A stretch of 64,000 nucleotides of DNA from Melampsora larici-populina 98AG31 (GCF_000204055.1 NW_006768814.1:200367-264366), one strand, 5' to 3'. Counted from the first letter of the stretch, positions 33,601 through 46,482 are shown. Notes: generated from the letters alone by a model not told the origin. A program made the numbers and translations.

Positions 33601-34671
33601 CTTTGAGCGGTGAACGTTCGGCTGGTGATGGGGATGAGAGGTATGTTTTCAGGGCTTAAGGGATGAAGTAGCGCAGGAAAAGATTTTTAGAGCGTTGCGA
33701 AGAGCAGATATTGGAGGAAATGGTTCGAGGTGAGAGTGCAAAAGTAAGAGCGCAAAGACGCCGAGCAAGAAGTTTGTGAGTGTACGAAAGGTGCACAAGC
33801 CAAGGTGTGAGGTTTGAAGGATGAGTCTGTTATCCTTCATCACCAGGCAGAGGTCCTTTTGAGTGATTGAGGACACGTTTGCATGACCTTCACCGGTCGA
33901 ATTCATTAATACGCGCATAAGTCTTTTCTGATGCACGGTGAACTTTTGGCTTTGTAGCGCATGAACCGGACTCAAATGATAGTCCTGCAAATAACGGCAG
34001 CTCAAAGATGGCTAAAAGTTAATCAAGAATTCTGCTCGACATTGTGCTCAGACCTTATCAAATGATCAAGTCTTGGTTGATTAACATCAACAAAGACTCA
34101 AAACTAAACTCATTGGATTGTTTCCAGGAACGATGGAGATGTGACCGAAATCTAGCGTCTCATCAAAAAACAACTTTCTCATTACCAGATGGGCAGAAAA
34201 AAAATTATACCATTGCAATGCGGGCAATTGCAAGAATCCCACATCATTCATTCAAGTACATCGCAACAATCAAGACCTTTGGCTTTCGAACCAAACCACA
34301 ATTCACTTTGTTTCTTGATGGGTGGTGTTGCAGCTACTTTAAGTCACTCGGCCAAAAAAATGTTGATTGCAAGCTGGTCAAGATTCATAAGGATGAACTA
34401 TTTATAAACTTTTGACTTGGTCGTGTATTTTGACTACTACATTCCTGTTCTCGCATGAGACAAACAATTCATCGAATTCAACATACTGATACACGCTTAG
34501 GAAAACCAAACTAGGACTGTAACACAAGAAAGAGTCATCAAATAAACATAGGATGGATTCAACAATCATTAACCCTCAAAAATAACGATGCAATTCTGAT
34601 TAAAATGAATAAAAGGGATTGGAGACCCGCTACAATCAATTTTGAAACAAGAGTGTTTTGATCTGACAGTA
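33601..34671. other. Intergenic, no supported gene
   Basis: It lies between the start of the C2H2 gene and the stop of the zinc transporter gene, both on the minus strand. Short frames on both strands lack splice context. It probably holds the promoter of the C2H2 gene and a 3' UTR. Confidence 0.5.
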
Positions 34672-36959
34672 CTAAACGTTGAGTGCTGCTGGCAAGGTTG
34701 TCCCGGGTGGACAGCAGGCCTCTTGTTCACACGACTCTTCACATTGAATTAGACACCCATCATCTTCATTTATCTAAATCAAACGTCTCACAATCAGCTA
34801 CTGGAGAACATATAAGAAAACGTACCCTGAGACTCACATCAATCACAGAACTTGATTTGATCTCTTTAGACTCCTTTTGGGAAGGGAAGATTGATTTGAA
34901 TTTTTGTTTGAAACTGGACGGGGAAACATTATCAAAGGTAGGTGTTTTAGGTGAGAGCTTGGTACGTAAAGTCTCGATTTGATCATCCAACAAGACCTCT
35001 GGCTGAATTGTACTGCTCAAGGCCACGGAAACAAGGGAATGTTCAGTAAATGAAAACGACAGATATATGTATGGAATGGACGATTGTGATATTATAAAGG
35101 ATCTCTTCAATGTTTACCTTGAATGAATTCCAAATTTGTGAAGACGTTTTCTAATTTGAGAACTAACTCGAGTGAATTCATCATGACTTTTTATCAAGAC
35201 GTGAACAGATGCGACTGATTTAGATTCGGATAAGCTCCAAATATGGAGCTCTACGAACAGTAAATCAATCTGTCAGGGTAGAAAAACAGGCTACATGAAG
35301 AAGAGACAGAATTGACCATGAACTTGTAGTACTCCATCGATAGATTGTATTGATTTCCGGACTTCACTCGTGTCCACATTCGTTGGTGTACCTTGTAATA
35401 AAATGAAGCTCGCAGATCTGACTAAGAATCCCAATCGCACATTCCATTAGGTTGTGTTTGCCCGCTTGTAAAAGTAGGGAAAGGATTTGTTGTTATGAAT
35501 TGCTCACCTAAAGGAAGGGCCGAACAGAAGATGAAGATTGAGATGATCAATGTAACAACCGGATCCACATAGAGCACCCAACGATTGTGAGTTATTCTTC
35601 CAGATTCATGTACCACCGGTACGAACCAAATGAGTAATCCACTTAATATCACTCCAACATTCCCTAGAGCATCACCAAGAACGTGTAGAAAGACAGCATG
35701 CATATTCATATGTGAATGAGAGGTATGAGTCTGATGTTGATCCATAGTAGAATTCGGATGAGATTCATGCTGATTCAGTTCTGTGTGAATAGGTTGACTA
35801 GAAGTTGGGGTTTGGATATGAGGGTACTCTGACTGGAATTCTGGTAAATCAGTTGCCCGGATAGGATTATTTTCTGCATGTGAAGAATGGATACCAACTT
35901 CGTCTAGCGGGGTATTTGAGCTCGATTGTTCCCTTAAGGTCTCTTCAGGAGCGGACAATTGCGGCCGGGATGCCATGTCGGATGACGATGTTACGGGCGT
36001 GGGTGATGTAGCAACAATCCTTGAAGACTGCCCGGTAATTTCAACAGGAGAGTCTACCTGGAAAGTTTCGCCGTCGGTAACAGCCTTTTCCTTGATAGGT
36101 GGATATGAATGGGTATGACCAGCACCTCCGTGAGAATGGCCATGCTCTGATATAATGACGTAGGGAAAGATCAACAAAAATGTTGATGAAGACTAAAAGC
36201 TGAGATCAAAAGGCGTACCGTGGAATAAAGCGAGTCCAAGGATATTGAAAGCCAATCCCAAGCTCCCAACAATCACAACTAATTTGGGATTTTGAACCTC
36301 TGAGTGAATGAAAATAAATAAGAGATTGTCAGTTACCTCAATATTCAATTACTCCATTTCAAAAACTACATACCAGCAGGTTCGATTGCCTTTTGGATAG
36401 CTTGAAGCAAAATTGAAAATGCAAGCGCCAGAAGGAAGACACTATTGACAAGTGCACCTTGAAACAGCCATAATTTCACGTCAATGATTATGAACGGATG
36501 GTCTCGAATTTGAGATTCAAAGAAGCTCACCTAATATCTCGGCGCGCTGCCAACCATATGAGTATTTTTCACTTTTCATTCGTCGAGCGAGTTTGATAGT
36601 ATATAATGCCACGAGAAGAGAAAAGACTGCAAAAAAGCAACTCTGATTGGGCTTAGAGGTTTAGGCAGATTTGAATGATGATTGAAACTCACCATCATTG
36701 AGCATCTGTGGCGGTGAGTAAGGTGGAAAAATATCAGTATACGAGGGATCTATCAGGATTGGCGAGAGACGTACGTGAAAGCTATCTGCAACGAGAGCTA
36801 AACTTCCGACCCAATGACCAACTGGCAAAAAAGGTTGAGAAGGGACATGAGCAAATGGAATATAGCCAAAAGCAAAGTCAGAGACTGACCGATGAGCTCG
36901 ACCAAGAAGAAGGCTACATCGATCACGAGCAAGCACTTGATCCTGATAGATCTCGACAT
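34672..36959 (-). CDS. Zinc transporter of the cation diffusion facilitator family (ZRC1/COT1-like)
   Basis: It would move Zn(2+) into the vacuole or an ER-type store in exchange for protons. The start is the ATG at 36959: MSRSIRIKCLLVIDVAFFLV. Exon 1 is 36959-36890, exon 2 36821-36775, exon 3 36705-36693 (13 nt). Later exons run to a stop at 34672. TM2 carries the first zinc site, SFH|MLND, with His at the end of exon 2 and Asp in exon 3. TM5 carries the second, HVLGDALGNVG. The loop between TM4 and TM5 is long, about 140 residues, His-rich at both ends (EHGHSHGGAGHTHSYPP and HQTHTSHSHMNMH) and Ser/Thr-rich between. The cytosolic C-terminal domain has GTPTNVDTSEVRKSIQSIDG and LHIWSLSESKSVASVHVLI. 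The protein ends with a Cys cluster (CLIQCEESCEQEACCPPG) also seen in fungal Zrc1-type proteins. HxxxD in both helices indicates Zn rather than Mn. Confidence 0.93.
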
Positions 36960-38242
36960 GCTATTCACAAGTTCCTATCAAATTCAAGCAATCTGGCTAT
37001 CTCGTGGTAATCTTGAAGTCGGTCCTACAATCTTGAACTGACGATCCGAGTCTGGAGGTGATTTTCGAAATTTCTTTGGAGAAGGTGGAATAATTTGAGG
37101 ATATGTCTATCAATTGGATGCTAGAAGGGACAGACGCACAAGAGCTTGATGGTCTTCAATGAAACCTACGAAGCCCACAGGATGATTGTGGAGAAGGATA
37201 TTCATAGGAAAAGTCTTACAAGTGGATCACGCAAAATGACGCTCAACTTTAGTTGTATAAAAGATCCTCGAGATCTAAGCGAACAGTTCACAAAGGAAAC
37301 TTTGAAACAGATGCAAAGAGATGAGCCCCTAGTGCTTAGTAGTATTGAACGTTTATTATAGTACCAATTGTTCAACCTTTCTTCATCTTGATAGGATAAG
37401 TTCCCTATTTATTCAGACAAACGTAAACACCCTCCTGATTCCAGAGCACTTTGATGTCTTGTTGCCTAACTATATGCATAGAGACCCTAGAGAGTTATAG
37501 GATCCGAGGACGGCAAGGTTCTCAAAACTGACTTTACCTGGTTACATAGAGCTTTAACACTAACATGGAGCATTCATTCTCACCAACCTCGTTTCATTTC
37601 TATTACGACCGATCCCAAGGTTGCCTTCCAGCCTTCGCTATGGACAACGCTACCATTTTTTCTCAAATCTCAAGTCGTTTTCAATTAGCGCTAGGGCCAA
37701 GTTCAGCCGACGTAGTGTAAGGAATATGGGTCTACAACTCAAATAAGTTGCCTTTAAAACGTAGATTGGTGGGAAAACTGCCCGTGGATCATGGACTTAA
37801 TGACGACAGGTTGTTGCTCTTCAGAAGCTTTGCAGAGGAAGACATAGAGGGCTCTCAAAGCACCGGTGCTCAGAGAAAGGGATTAAGCTCCATATTTCCC
37901 ATCCTTTGTGAGTTCATATCCCCTGCTGATACATGGACTACATGGAAAGAAGTTCTCTTCAAGATTCCAGAGTCCATGCCCAATCATTTCTGGGCCTGGC
38001 TGAGCCTGGCTGAGCAGTGAGCTCATGGCTCTTTATACACGACCCGACTCGAGTGTTCAAGAGCCGGGCTAGGGTGAGTAGAACGGTACTTTGTCATTAT
38101 CGGTACCGATGAGTGAGTGGTGAAGCGGGAAGAATTGTCCCTCGATGAAGTCTTTATCTAAACCGTCAGGCCATCTGAAGAGTCGATCAGATAAGCTTGA
38201 TGCTCAATAATTACAACATAAGAGTTCCAATCCTTCCTCAAG
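36960..38242. other. Intergenic between divergent genes
   Basis: The zinc transporter (minus) and ADA2 (plus) diverge here, so both promoters lie within. Plus-strand frames at 37146-37361 and 37748-38020 have no recognisable domain and no splice context. I do not call them. Confidence 0.5.
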
Positions 38243-41107
38243 ATGACTGTCACAAAGCGTAAAGCATCAAGTCGAGAAAACGAGACAAACTCAAGTGGGT
38301 GATCACTACGCGTTCAACATTGCCTGGACCCATCGATTTGCTAATTATACCACAACGGTCATTTATCAAACCAAAAACGGATACGTGAGGCTAGATGATA
38401 CGGCTGGTGTCAAATACACTTGTGACGGTTGTTCAGCCGATATTTCTCATAGCGTTAAGATTCGATGTGCACATCAACAACAAACTCAAACTAATACTAT
38501 TTCAGGTCAAAATCAAGTCACTTCAACTTTAGTTTGTGAAAATTTCGATCTTTGCGCTCAATGTTTTTGTGAAGGTAAAGAAGTTGGGCGACATAAAGCT
38601 TGGCATGATTATCGAGTAGTGGTAAGCTTCAAAAAGAGATATATGAACTACAATAGATTCAAATCATGCTTAAGAAATGGGTTGGCTAATCCTCGAATCT
38701 TATTTACTTACAGGAACAATATTCAACACCCATCTTTACTGAAGATTGGGGCGCGGACGAGTAAGCAAACCGATCAAACAAAAATGACATGCTACATTAA
38801 GACTCTAAACTTTCAATTCGATTTTGCGATAATCAATCACAACGAACGAATCATCTGCTTTTCAGGGAGCTATTACTCATAGAAGCTTGTCAAACATACG
38901 GTCTAGGAAATTGGGCTGATATCGCAGATCATGTTGGGAATGGTCGCACGAAGGAAGAAGTCGAAAAGCACTATATCGAGGTCTTCATCGACTGCGATGA
39001 CTATCCTCTTCCGGTAAGTCCTATTTCATTGAACGAAGAGGCGAGATTTGATATTTCGACTCCGAGATGATTAATAACCTTCGTGATTGTCAGCTCATGG
39101 ATGCCAGGATTAACATCGATCAAGACGAGTTTCAAGCGCGAAAAAAACAGAGGCTAGAAGAAGTACAAGCTCGTCCTTTTCGTGAGTTTGGCTGGATCAG
39201 CCTTTTGGCTTTTTGACGAGGAAACGCCAGGCGAGAGAGTTGACACCTATGCAATAGAGCCGCCGCCACCGAAACCTTTGGCATCGGGTCCTTCCAACCA
39301 CGAGATCGCTGGTTTCATGCCTGGTCGCCTCGACTTTGAGACAGAATGGGAAAACGACGCTGAAAATTCGATCAAAGACCTATCTTTCGGTAGGGTTTAC
39401 CGCTTCGGTGGCGATTCGCAACCAGAGAGAGCCCCAGATCCTGTTCAAGACCCAGGAGGACTCGATGATGAATCTGCTCCCGTTGAGGGTATCAACAGCG
39501 CTTCGGAATGCCATTCTACGACAGAAGGAGGCGGCTCAGCTGATGTCAAGCAGAAAAGAGGACTTGGAACGGGAGCAGGCAAAGTAACTCAGAGAAAGGA
39601 CGAAACTGTGAACCCCTTGGAAGACATCGTAGAGACTGTTGGGGATGAGTCCAATCTTGAAGCTACCGTTTTACCTCCCATAGAGTCCACAATGCATTCA
39701 TCATCCGAGGAAGCCACCCAACCCACCCCATCTGGCCCACAACCTAAACCCAAAGGAAAAGAAAAGGAAGTGAAGAAAGTCGAAGAAGAAACTGAAACTG
39801 AGGAAGAAGCCGCACCGCCCATACACGATGAGAATGATGATGACTTGGAGCTAAAGTTGACAATACTGGATATCTATAATGAAAGATATGATAAACGATT
39901 AGAAGCAAAAGCGGTTGTGTTTGATCGAAATCTTTTGGAAACCAAAAAGGTAAGACATTTGATCAAACAACATGACTTTTCAATGAGACTGAATCACACA
40001 ATCTTTCACACGACCAGATTCAAGCTACAGAAAAGAAAATGGCTAGAGATGTTAGAGATTTGGTAACAAGAATTAAGCCGTTTGCTCGGTTACAGACTGC
40101 TCTCGATCACGAAAGGTTTCAAGAGGGACTGATATGTATGTTCCCTTAGTCATTTCTTCTTTCCCGAACGATACGTGTCGAAAGTTGGGCGTAAGACTAA
40201 TGGGATGCGCTTTATCAGACGAGATGTCACTTCGGAAGCGAATAGCTGAACTGCAAGAATATCGGCGGATGGGCATCACGACCCTCGCAGAGGCAGAGAG
40301 GTTCGACAAGGAGAAACAATCTAGGGTATGTTCACCTTATCCAACATTCCAGAGGAGTTTGATTACGAAATATGTAAACCATGGGCGACCTTCATTACAG
40401 ATCTCGAACAAAATCCGAGAATTTGGTGGGGTAGAGCGCTCAAACGGTCGCACCAAAAACAGAGCGAGCGGGTCTGCACCCTTCTATGACGAGCTCGCGT
40501 CAGGAAGTCGTGAAGGAACGCCCGGATTCACCAGCAAAACTTACAAAAAACTCAGTAAGCTATCTCCTCAATCCCCAAGAGTGCCCCTCACGATGAGCAG
40601 ACTTTGCTCATCTCACTACCCACCATTATTTGTTTAGCTCCTCTTCCTTTGAGTCTGGCAACGTCTGCATCACAGCAACTGTTACATTGTTCGGAATTGG
40701 CCCTTTGTTCTCGATTACGGGTCTTACCTAAACCATTCCTATACTTAAAAGAGCTTCTCTTTCGAGAATATGTGCGCTTTGCAGCAATGGGCCAGACGCT
40801 TAAACGATCTGATGTATCCAACTTACTCTCACTCGCCCCTACGATCGACGAGGATGCTCTGGAACTGGAGTTAGAGAGCATCCCAAACAATGAAGGTGAC
40901 CTTTGTATCGATGGGATCGGGATAATCAAGGCAGAGGAAATGCAGCAACAGCAGCAGGTTGTTGAGTCGGGTGAGACGAAGGCTAAATGGACAAAGTTGG
41001 AAGCAATGTGGGATTTTTACTTTGGAGCTGATAATGACGAAGCGGAGGAGCAAGATGAATCTTGCGGTGTGGATGTACCTTTAGCGGCAGTATCGACACA
41101 TCCTTGA
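38243..41107 (+). CDS. ADA2: SAGA/ADA transcriptional adaptor ADA2
   Basis: ADA2 stimulates the Gcn5 histone acetyltransferase in SAGA-type complexes. The ATG at 38243 gives [19 protein letters not shown]. Exon 2 starts at 38400. The ZZ zinc finger reads [20 protein letters not shown] and later [14 protein letters not shown]. The SANT/Myb domain has [20 protein letters not shown] and [21 protein letters not shown] middle region has the ADA2 signature [20 protein letters not shown] followed by an acidic linker of about 150 residues, then [20 protein letters not shown]. The SWIRM domain starts at [20 protein letters not shown]. Introns with good GT-AG ends account for all frame changes, for example 39182 to about 39257. 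After SWIRM there are about 70 further residues, Gln- and Asp/Glu-rich, ending at 41107; this tail is longer than in yeast Ada2. Confidence 0.93.
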
Positions 41108-42269
41108 TTTGGCTTTGTGTCTTGGAAGAGTTTAAATTTGGTGATTACTTGATTTGTTGATTTGTTCATTTGTGTGTTTTTGCAGAGCAGCGTGTTTGTT
41201 AATATGGCATTGTATTTTGAAGCAAGCGTTGCAAATGTACAATATTCCTGTGATGATGGCCCCCTTGAATTCACGAAGAACATTTTTTCTTCCCTAGGGA
41301 GGTCTCTGATTTCAGATGAAATGGCCTGAAGCAACATACATCCTTGCTTCATGCTTCTCTTAAATGATGAAGCTCAGTGATCGCATACAATCCGTGTCCA
41401 TGCATGACCATGATTGTCTTTAATCAAGCTGAGCCAGGTAAACAATCATACACATCATCCAAGCAATACGGAGTATACATACTTGCCACCTTACAAAGTT
41501 GACTCAGGATTCTGCAAAGTGGAAATAGCGCCACGTACGAGATGTTCCTTCATCGGTTTATATAACCAAAAAAAATCCATACGGCCTGGTCAGGTGAATG
41601 TGCTAGCGCATGAGGCAAATTGAGAAAGGGTGGACTTGGAAAATGGTGGGGACAATGCAGGCCCCTGAGGCTGAACCACTCATGGCCTACCACTACCAAG
41701 CTTGTAAATTACTTCAAGAAGCTGCTAATGAGACTGGACATTCAGAACACGCTCATGAACTTCTCAACAGTGGCTTTTGCTGTTGGACTCTGCAGCGTTT
41801 GGCTTGTTGGAATTACGCTCACCGAATGAAAACTTTTTCGATTTCGTTGGCATATGTTCACAATTCGAACCCTCTCCGTCAGCAGGGAATGTGCTATTCC
41901 TCAACCCCGAGGCTCTTTTTAATGAGAAATGAATCTTCGTCATTTAAGAAACCAAAAATAATCGTGACCGGTAGGTGATAGCGGTGTTTTCTTTGCTTGA
42001 TTCATTCATTCTTGTTGCTCTATACATGACGATCGAAGCGCAGCAGTTGTTTATGATCGAGCTTAAAGCCAGGAATACAAAAACAAGAAGGTACCAGCGT
42101 ATTGCAACGAAAGCAATTTTTTCTACGAAATAGTTTATATAAGTTTGAACTTGGTAAATTCGAGTGAATCAAAGAAGAATAAAACACAAGTCAAAGAAAA
42201 AAAGTTTAGGTGATTAAAAAAAAGTTTTCAGTCTTTTTTCTTATTTGAGTTGTTTTAAGGTGTTTTGTT
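41108..42269. other. Intergenic between convergent genes
   Basis: ADA2 and the ATP synthase subunit e gene converge here. A plus-strand frame at 41610-41978 (122 codons) shows no known domain and is not called. The rest holds 3' UTRs and AT-rich sequence. Confidence 0.45.
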
Positions 42270-42813
42270 TCATGGATTAGTTGTAGATAGCTGAGTTAAG
42301 AAGACTTCAAGGTCGAACAATGGACTATCGGGATCTGTGACGGCTATGATCGGAATGATCAAAATGAGTTTCTTATGCACAGAACAGAGACAGATCCAAT
42401 AGAAGACTTACCACTTGATTGACCAGAAGTTTGTAGTTGACGTCGTTGCCAAGCTTGTTTAGCTTGATCTACCCATGCTTCCCTTTTATGAACTTCCTCT
42501 GAGTATCGATGACTGTTTTCTCTAGATTGTAAAGTTCTTCGATGTAGGATTCCATAAAGTACTCCAAAAGTCAAAGCCGAATACCGAAACACCTACAAGA
42601 AATCCAAGAAAAAACAAACAAGTTGTAGGGTTAGTCGCAGTACCAAGAATAATCACGGATTTCATTACGAAGGTTTTCGAATGAGAGTAAGCTTTCGTTC
42701 TTCATGATGAGTTGAGCTCAAAAATGACTTTAGGGAGCTTGATCCAGTCATATTTTCTAGAGTGAGATTCGAAAGTAAGATTGACTCACATTGACCGCTG
42801 CAGTAGGTGCCAT
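42270..42813 (-). CDS. TIM11: Mitochondrial F1F0 ATP synthase subunit e
   Basis: This small inner-membrane subunit helps ATP synthase dimers form and so shapes cristae. Three exons rebuild an 89-residue protein: 42813-42790 (MAPTAAVN), 42592-42412 and 42334-42270, with GTGAGT and GTAAGT donors. The sequence MAPTAAVNVFRYSALTFGVL starts with a single hydrophobic segment that contains GVLYGILH. In family members a G-x-x-x-G-type motif in this helix drives dimerisation; here the corresponding small-residue spacing is only partly kept. A Lys/Arg/Glu/Gln-rich amphipathic helix follows (EEVHKREAWVDQAKQAWQRR) and the C-terminus is DPDSPLFDLEVFLTQL. Length and layout match fungal subunit e (Atp21/Tim11). 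Confidence 0.88.
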
Positions 42814-44260
42814 GATGAGAAAAGGGAAGTTATGTTTGAGTTTGAAGTGTTCTTGAGTTGTTGATCGGTCAATGAGCCTTTTTCACTTCAGTTGACTCTC
42901 TCCTCAATCGATTTACAAAATACTCGAATCAGATAGCTTGCCACTACCCGAAAGCTATCCCCAATCACAAACTGATCGGGTTGATCGGTACAGATCGGTC
43001 AAATTCGGATCTAAACAAGTTTAACGCGCATACATTTGTGACATTTCAACCCTCAAGTTTTGAATGTAAGCTTTGCTCTTCAGAAAATTTGGTTACCAGA
43101 CATGTGTTAACTGCATTGTAGACATATGTGGTTGATACTATCTTATTTCACTCTGACATCACACCAGATCTCATCTGTAAAAGTATATGAAGTCAAAGAG
43201 AACAAGAATGTTGCATAAGGCTGAATTGAGGCCATCAGCTGCTGGTGGCCTGTGTTGCAATTTGCCTTAGATCATATTGCTCATGGTAAGACCATGAAGA
43301 TGCATTCATTTCTAAGTCAAGGTGAAAGTTTTATTTCCAAAGACCTGGGGTCACTTACTCCTTCATGAAATTCAACAATGTATTGATGTCAAGGCAGGTG
43401 AAAACCAGGCATGAAGATGTGAGAGTCTAGAAGTAACTTGACAAAAATAAAAGTTGACTGCACTTTTGGCATCAAGATGTGAGGTCAATTGAGCACAGTG
43501 GCCCCCAAGATCTCAACTACCCATGAGTTTACCGAACAATCACCACTCATCAATGTATCTGCTGACAATTATGATGCTGTTGCAAGATATTCAATTTCTG
43601 GGCATCTTATTCTGAAAACGCATAGGTAGATCTTTGATGGGAGGAAACAGAGATCAAGGTAAAACATCAATCAATGGAAACTTACTTTCATGAATTTACT
43701 CTCACAATTGCATCCACACTCTACCCTGACTTCCAACCTTCAAAAAACAAACGTCCTCTACTCAAGGTTTTCAGGAAGACTTTTTTCCAAGATTGTATGA
43801 TTGGCTTGAAAGATCACAGGGGGTGGAATAATTATATGATAAGCCTTGGGATGTGGGGAAAAGTCACATAACATCATGTAAGCTGCAATGGATTTCAAGG
43901 CGGAGAGAGATTGATATAGAGGATCCAAATTGCATTATCTACCTGCGTTGATTGCACTTCAAAAGAACGTGATGATCCGTAAAGGATACGACAACTTTTC
44001 GGGGAGATGACTACTGACAGAGCACTCCAAGATGAGGGCTGGATGGGAAAAAATTACACATCAAAAATATTTACTGTGATAAAGCCGGGAATTCAATAAA
44101 AACAAAATTCAGTTTACACACATTGCGGGTAACCATACTAAGGATATGAATACATTTTAGTAATCCGGAAAAAGACGGGTATCCAATCCCTTCATCTCGG
44201 ATTCTCAGAGGCTTATCGAAGATCAAGCTTTGTTCCAGATTTTTGAGACCAGATCCGCAA
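42814..44260. other. Intergenic, no supported gene
   Basis: AT-rich DNA upstream of the ATP synthase subunit e gene and downstream of the PIG-Y-like gene. Scattered frames shorter than 70 codons show no domain or splice context. Confidence 0.5.
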
Positions 44261-44755
44261 TCAAGAATGACGAAAGATCTTCAACCCGCCCCAATTAACA
44301 ATCACAAATACCAATCCAAGTGTAAACTGAAGTGGGAAAAGATATTTGTAATGATTATCAGTCGAGAATTTTTCGATCCAGTTTGATGTAGATGATGAAG
44401 ATGAAGATGATCGGCCGTTAGGAGGAGTTAAAAGTATGCAGAATCCGAAAATCCATAGAGTCGCAGAGGTGATTAGTAATAAGATCCCCACAGTCATCAT
44501 CGAGGGGAGTGGTGCAGCCTGTGAGGGTTCGTTAGATACTTGTTCTTGATGGATATCACCAGACCTAGGAGGACCCTCAGTCTTGTCATATATCTCGTCA
44601 GGCTGAAGTGTGAGGTTGTCTCCGGATGATAGTCGTTTTTGAGCAGTTCGGTCTGGAGAAGCGGAACGTGATAGAGAGGCATCGATGAATGGTGTCGATG
44701 CTGGTCCGATGTGTCTATGAGTAAGATGAGAATGAGGTCTTGCAGCAGGGGGCAT
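44261..44755 (-). CDS. PIG-Y/Eri1-like subunit of GPI-GlcNAc transferase
   Basis: This is a single-exon gene of 164 residues with its ATG at 44755. The first 80 residues are hydrophilic and Ser/Pro-rich. Two hydrophobic segments follow: SMMTVGILLLITSATLWIFG with FCILL, and YKYLFPLQFTLGLVFVIVNW. The protein ends NWGGLKIFRHS. Two membrane helices near the C-terminus plus an ending of the form W-x-G-x-K-x-F-R-H are the signature of PIG-Y/Eri1, an ER-membrane subunit of the complex that transfers GlcNAc to phosphatidylinositol, the first step of GPI-anchor synthesis. The long N-terminal extension is unusual compared with the 71-residue human protein. A Ser run (residues about 115-122) separates the helices. 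Confidence 0.75.
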   Translation of the reverse strand: MPPAARPHSHLTHRHIGPASTPFIDASLSRSASPDRTAQKRLSSGDNLTLQPDEIYDKTEGPPRSGDIHQEQVSNEPSQAAPLPSMMTVGILLLITSATLWIFGFCILLTPPNGRSSSSSSSTSNWIEKFSTDNHYKYLFPLQFTLGLVFVIVNWGGLKIFRHS

Positions 44756-46482
44756 GATCGATCGAGTTGCTTCGCAATCGCGTTTTGTTTGTTTCAGTCT
44801 TGGTGATTTTTCTCAAACCTTTGTGCACAAGTTCGGAGTGGGTACCCGGTATAGGGATCATGACAGCACATATGCTTGTACCGAGTACCAACCTCTTTCA
44901 CCTCGCGATTTGCGCAAAGCACCTGCCGTGACCTCTGCAATCTCATCTGATCTGACAAATTGCGAAGTTCCATTGATCAACCTGGAATTGACCATACGAA
45001 CTTGGTAAGAAACAGCTTTCTTGCCTTCCCTAACCTTTCCAGTCCCTTAATGATGCTACTGCCGGGGCCAGATGAACGCATTAAACTTGAAACAATTTCT
45101 GTTTGAATGCTTCTTGACTAAAAAAACCGGTCATACAAAATCTTAATGGTTTTGCTTCTCAAACGTTCTGATACTTACACCTCTTCTTGCTTTCTTTTTC
45201 TCTCTTTCTCAAGTTGCGTCTATGATAGTTTTTGCTGACTTTTATTTGATTCGTCTACCTTTTTTCTGACCAATTCAAAGTTCCAGAGCAATGGGCATAT
45301 CATGACCATAGACGATAGGGCTTGGAAGAACATATCCTTTGAATCAAACAATCTGTGCAACTATAAAACTCTCAAAAAGATATTCTTCTTGATATATTCA
45401 GGATCCAATAATTCGACGGGCAAGCTCCGTCCATCATTCAAAACATGAAAGATTTGTTCCCTGATTTTAGTCCCATCAGTCCATGATGCACTGGTATCAA
45501 GTGGTTTAGCACATTCCTCATATGACCAGAAGCTAAAGCTCGAGCTGACTATGTCACCCAGAAAAACTCGAAACGTACCCCTTCTGTAACAACTAATCAT
45601 TCAAGATGTCTCTGACCATGTGTGTGTGCAAACATGTGACCGGCAACTCATCTCTGCAGTTGCACCATGCGTCTAAAAAACTCCACACTCTTTCCAAATA
45701 GTCACTTGTGCATCAACAGACTATCTGAGTGTGTTTCAACATCATCTGATACATAAAACTTTTCATCAATCTTTTGTCTAATTATATGGTCTCACATGCA
45801 TCAAAGAAGCTCCCTCTTAGCTATGACAGATTCAGCGTAAATGAACAAACAGGGTGGGCGCAGGAACTGCAGTGTGGAATCAAGATGGTTTTGAAAGTGT
45901 AGAGATAATGGGAAGACATGTCTGTTGTTTGCTCCAGACAGCTGTTTCAACGAGCCTTTGTGATCTCAAGAATGAAGGAAAGTCTGACTACTTGTTGCTT
46001 TCACCTTTTCTCTTATGCTAGGTGTTTCATGCCCGCATTGGCAATCGACATTCTCCTTTTTCCTTTGAAGGTCAGACCTTTGGCCGTATCGCGCGAAGTT
46101 GATCTTAAAAAATATCACCTACATCAGTTGAATGGTATGATAACCTTCAGTGTCCGCTGTGGAGCCCTCCGCCCCACACGCTATGTTTTCCAAAGGTCTC
46201 ATCTCTTCCCGGTTACATGAGTCTCCGCCCTCAGGCAGGACTTGTCGGGGACCAACACAAGCCGAAACGTTTAACTTCAAGTTCCGTCAAGGGATGCTCG
46301 GAAAAACATATTTCTCGTTAAGAACGGCCAAAGCTCGATTTCCAGGCGGTCCAGGTGAGACATAAAATCCTCTTGACCGTCCTAAACTTGCCGTAGTTTC
46401 TGATCGCTCCTTTTGAAGTTCGAAGTCTCTTAACTGTTTAACATCTCACAATCATTCATTACACGCTCATTTACTCATCACC
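44756..46482. other. Intergenic, no supported gene
   Basis: It lies between the PIG-Y-like gene and the secreted-protein gene, which diverge. A minus-strand frame at 45361-45600 and a plus-strand frame at 45918-46220 have no recognisable family. Promoters of both neighbours are expected here. Confidence 0.45.

Noticed and set aside
36708..37010. Plus-strand frame of 100 codons opposite the zinc transporter
   Set aside because: The minus strand carries the first three exons of the transporter with conserved CDF residues, so this is a shadow frame.
37748..38020. Plus-strand frame with WTTWKEVLFKIPESMPNHFW
   Set aside because: No family recognised, no splice context, and it lies between two divergent promoters. 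Left uncalled.
41610..41978. 122-codon plus-strand frame after ADA2
   Set aside because: Composition and residues show no domain, and it lies in the 3' intergenic space of convergent genes.
45361..45600. Minus-strand frame ending ELLDPEYIKKNIFLRVL
   Set aside because: It looks somewhat protein-like but has no neighbouring exons or recognisable family.
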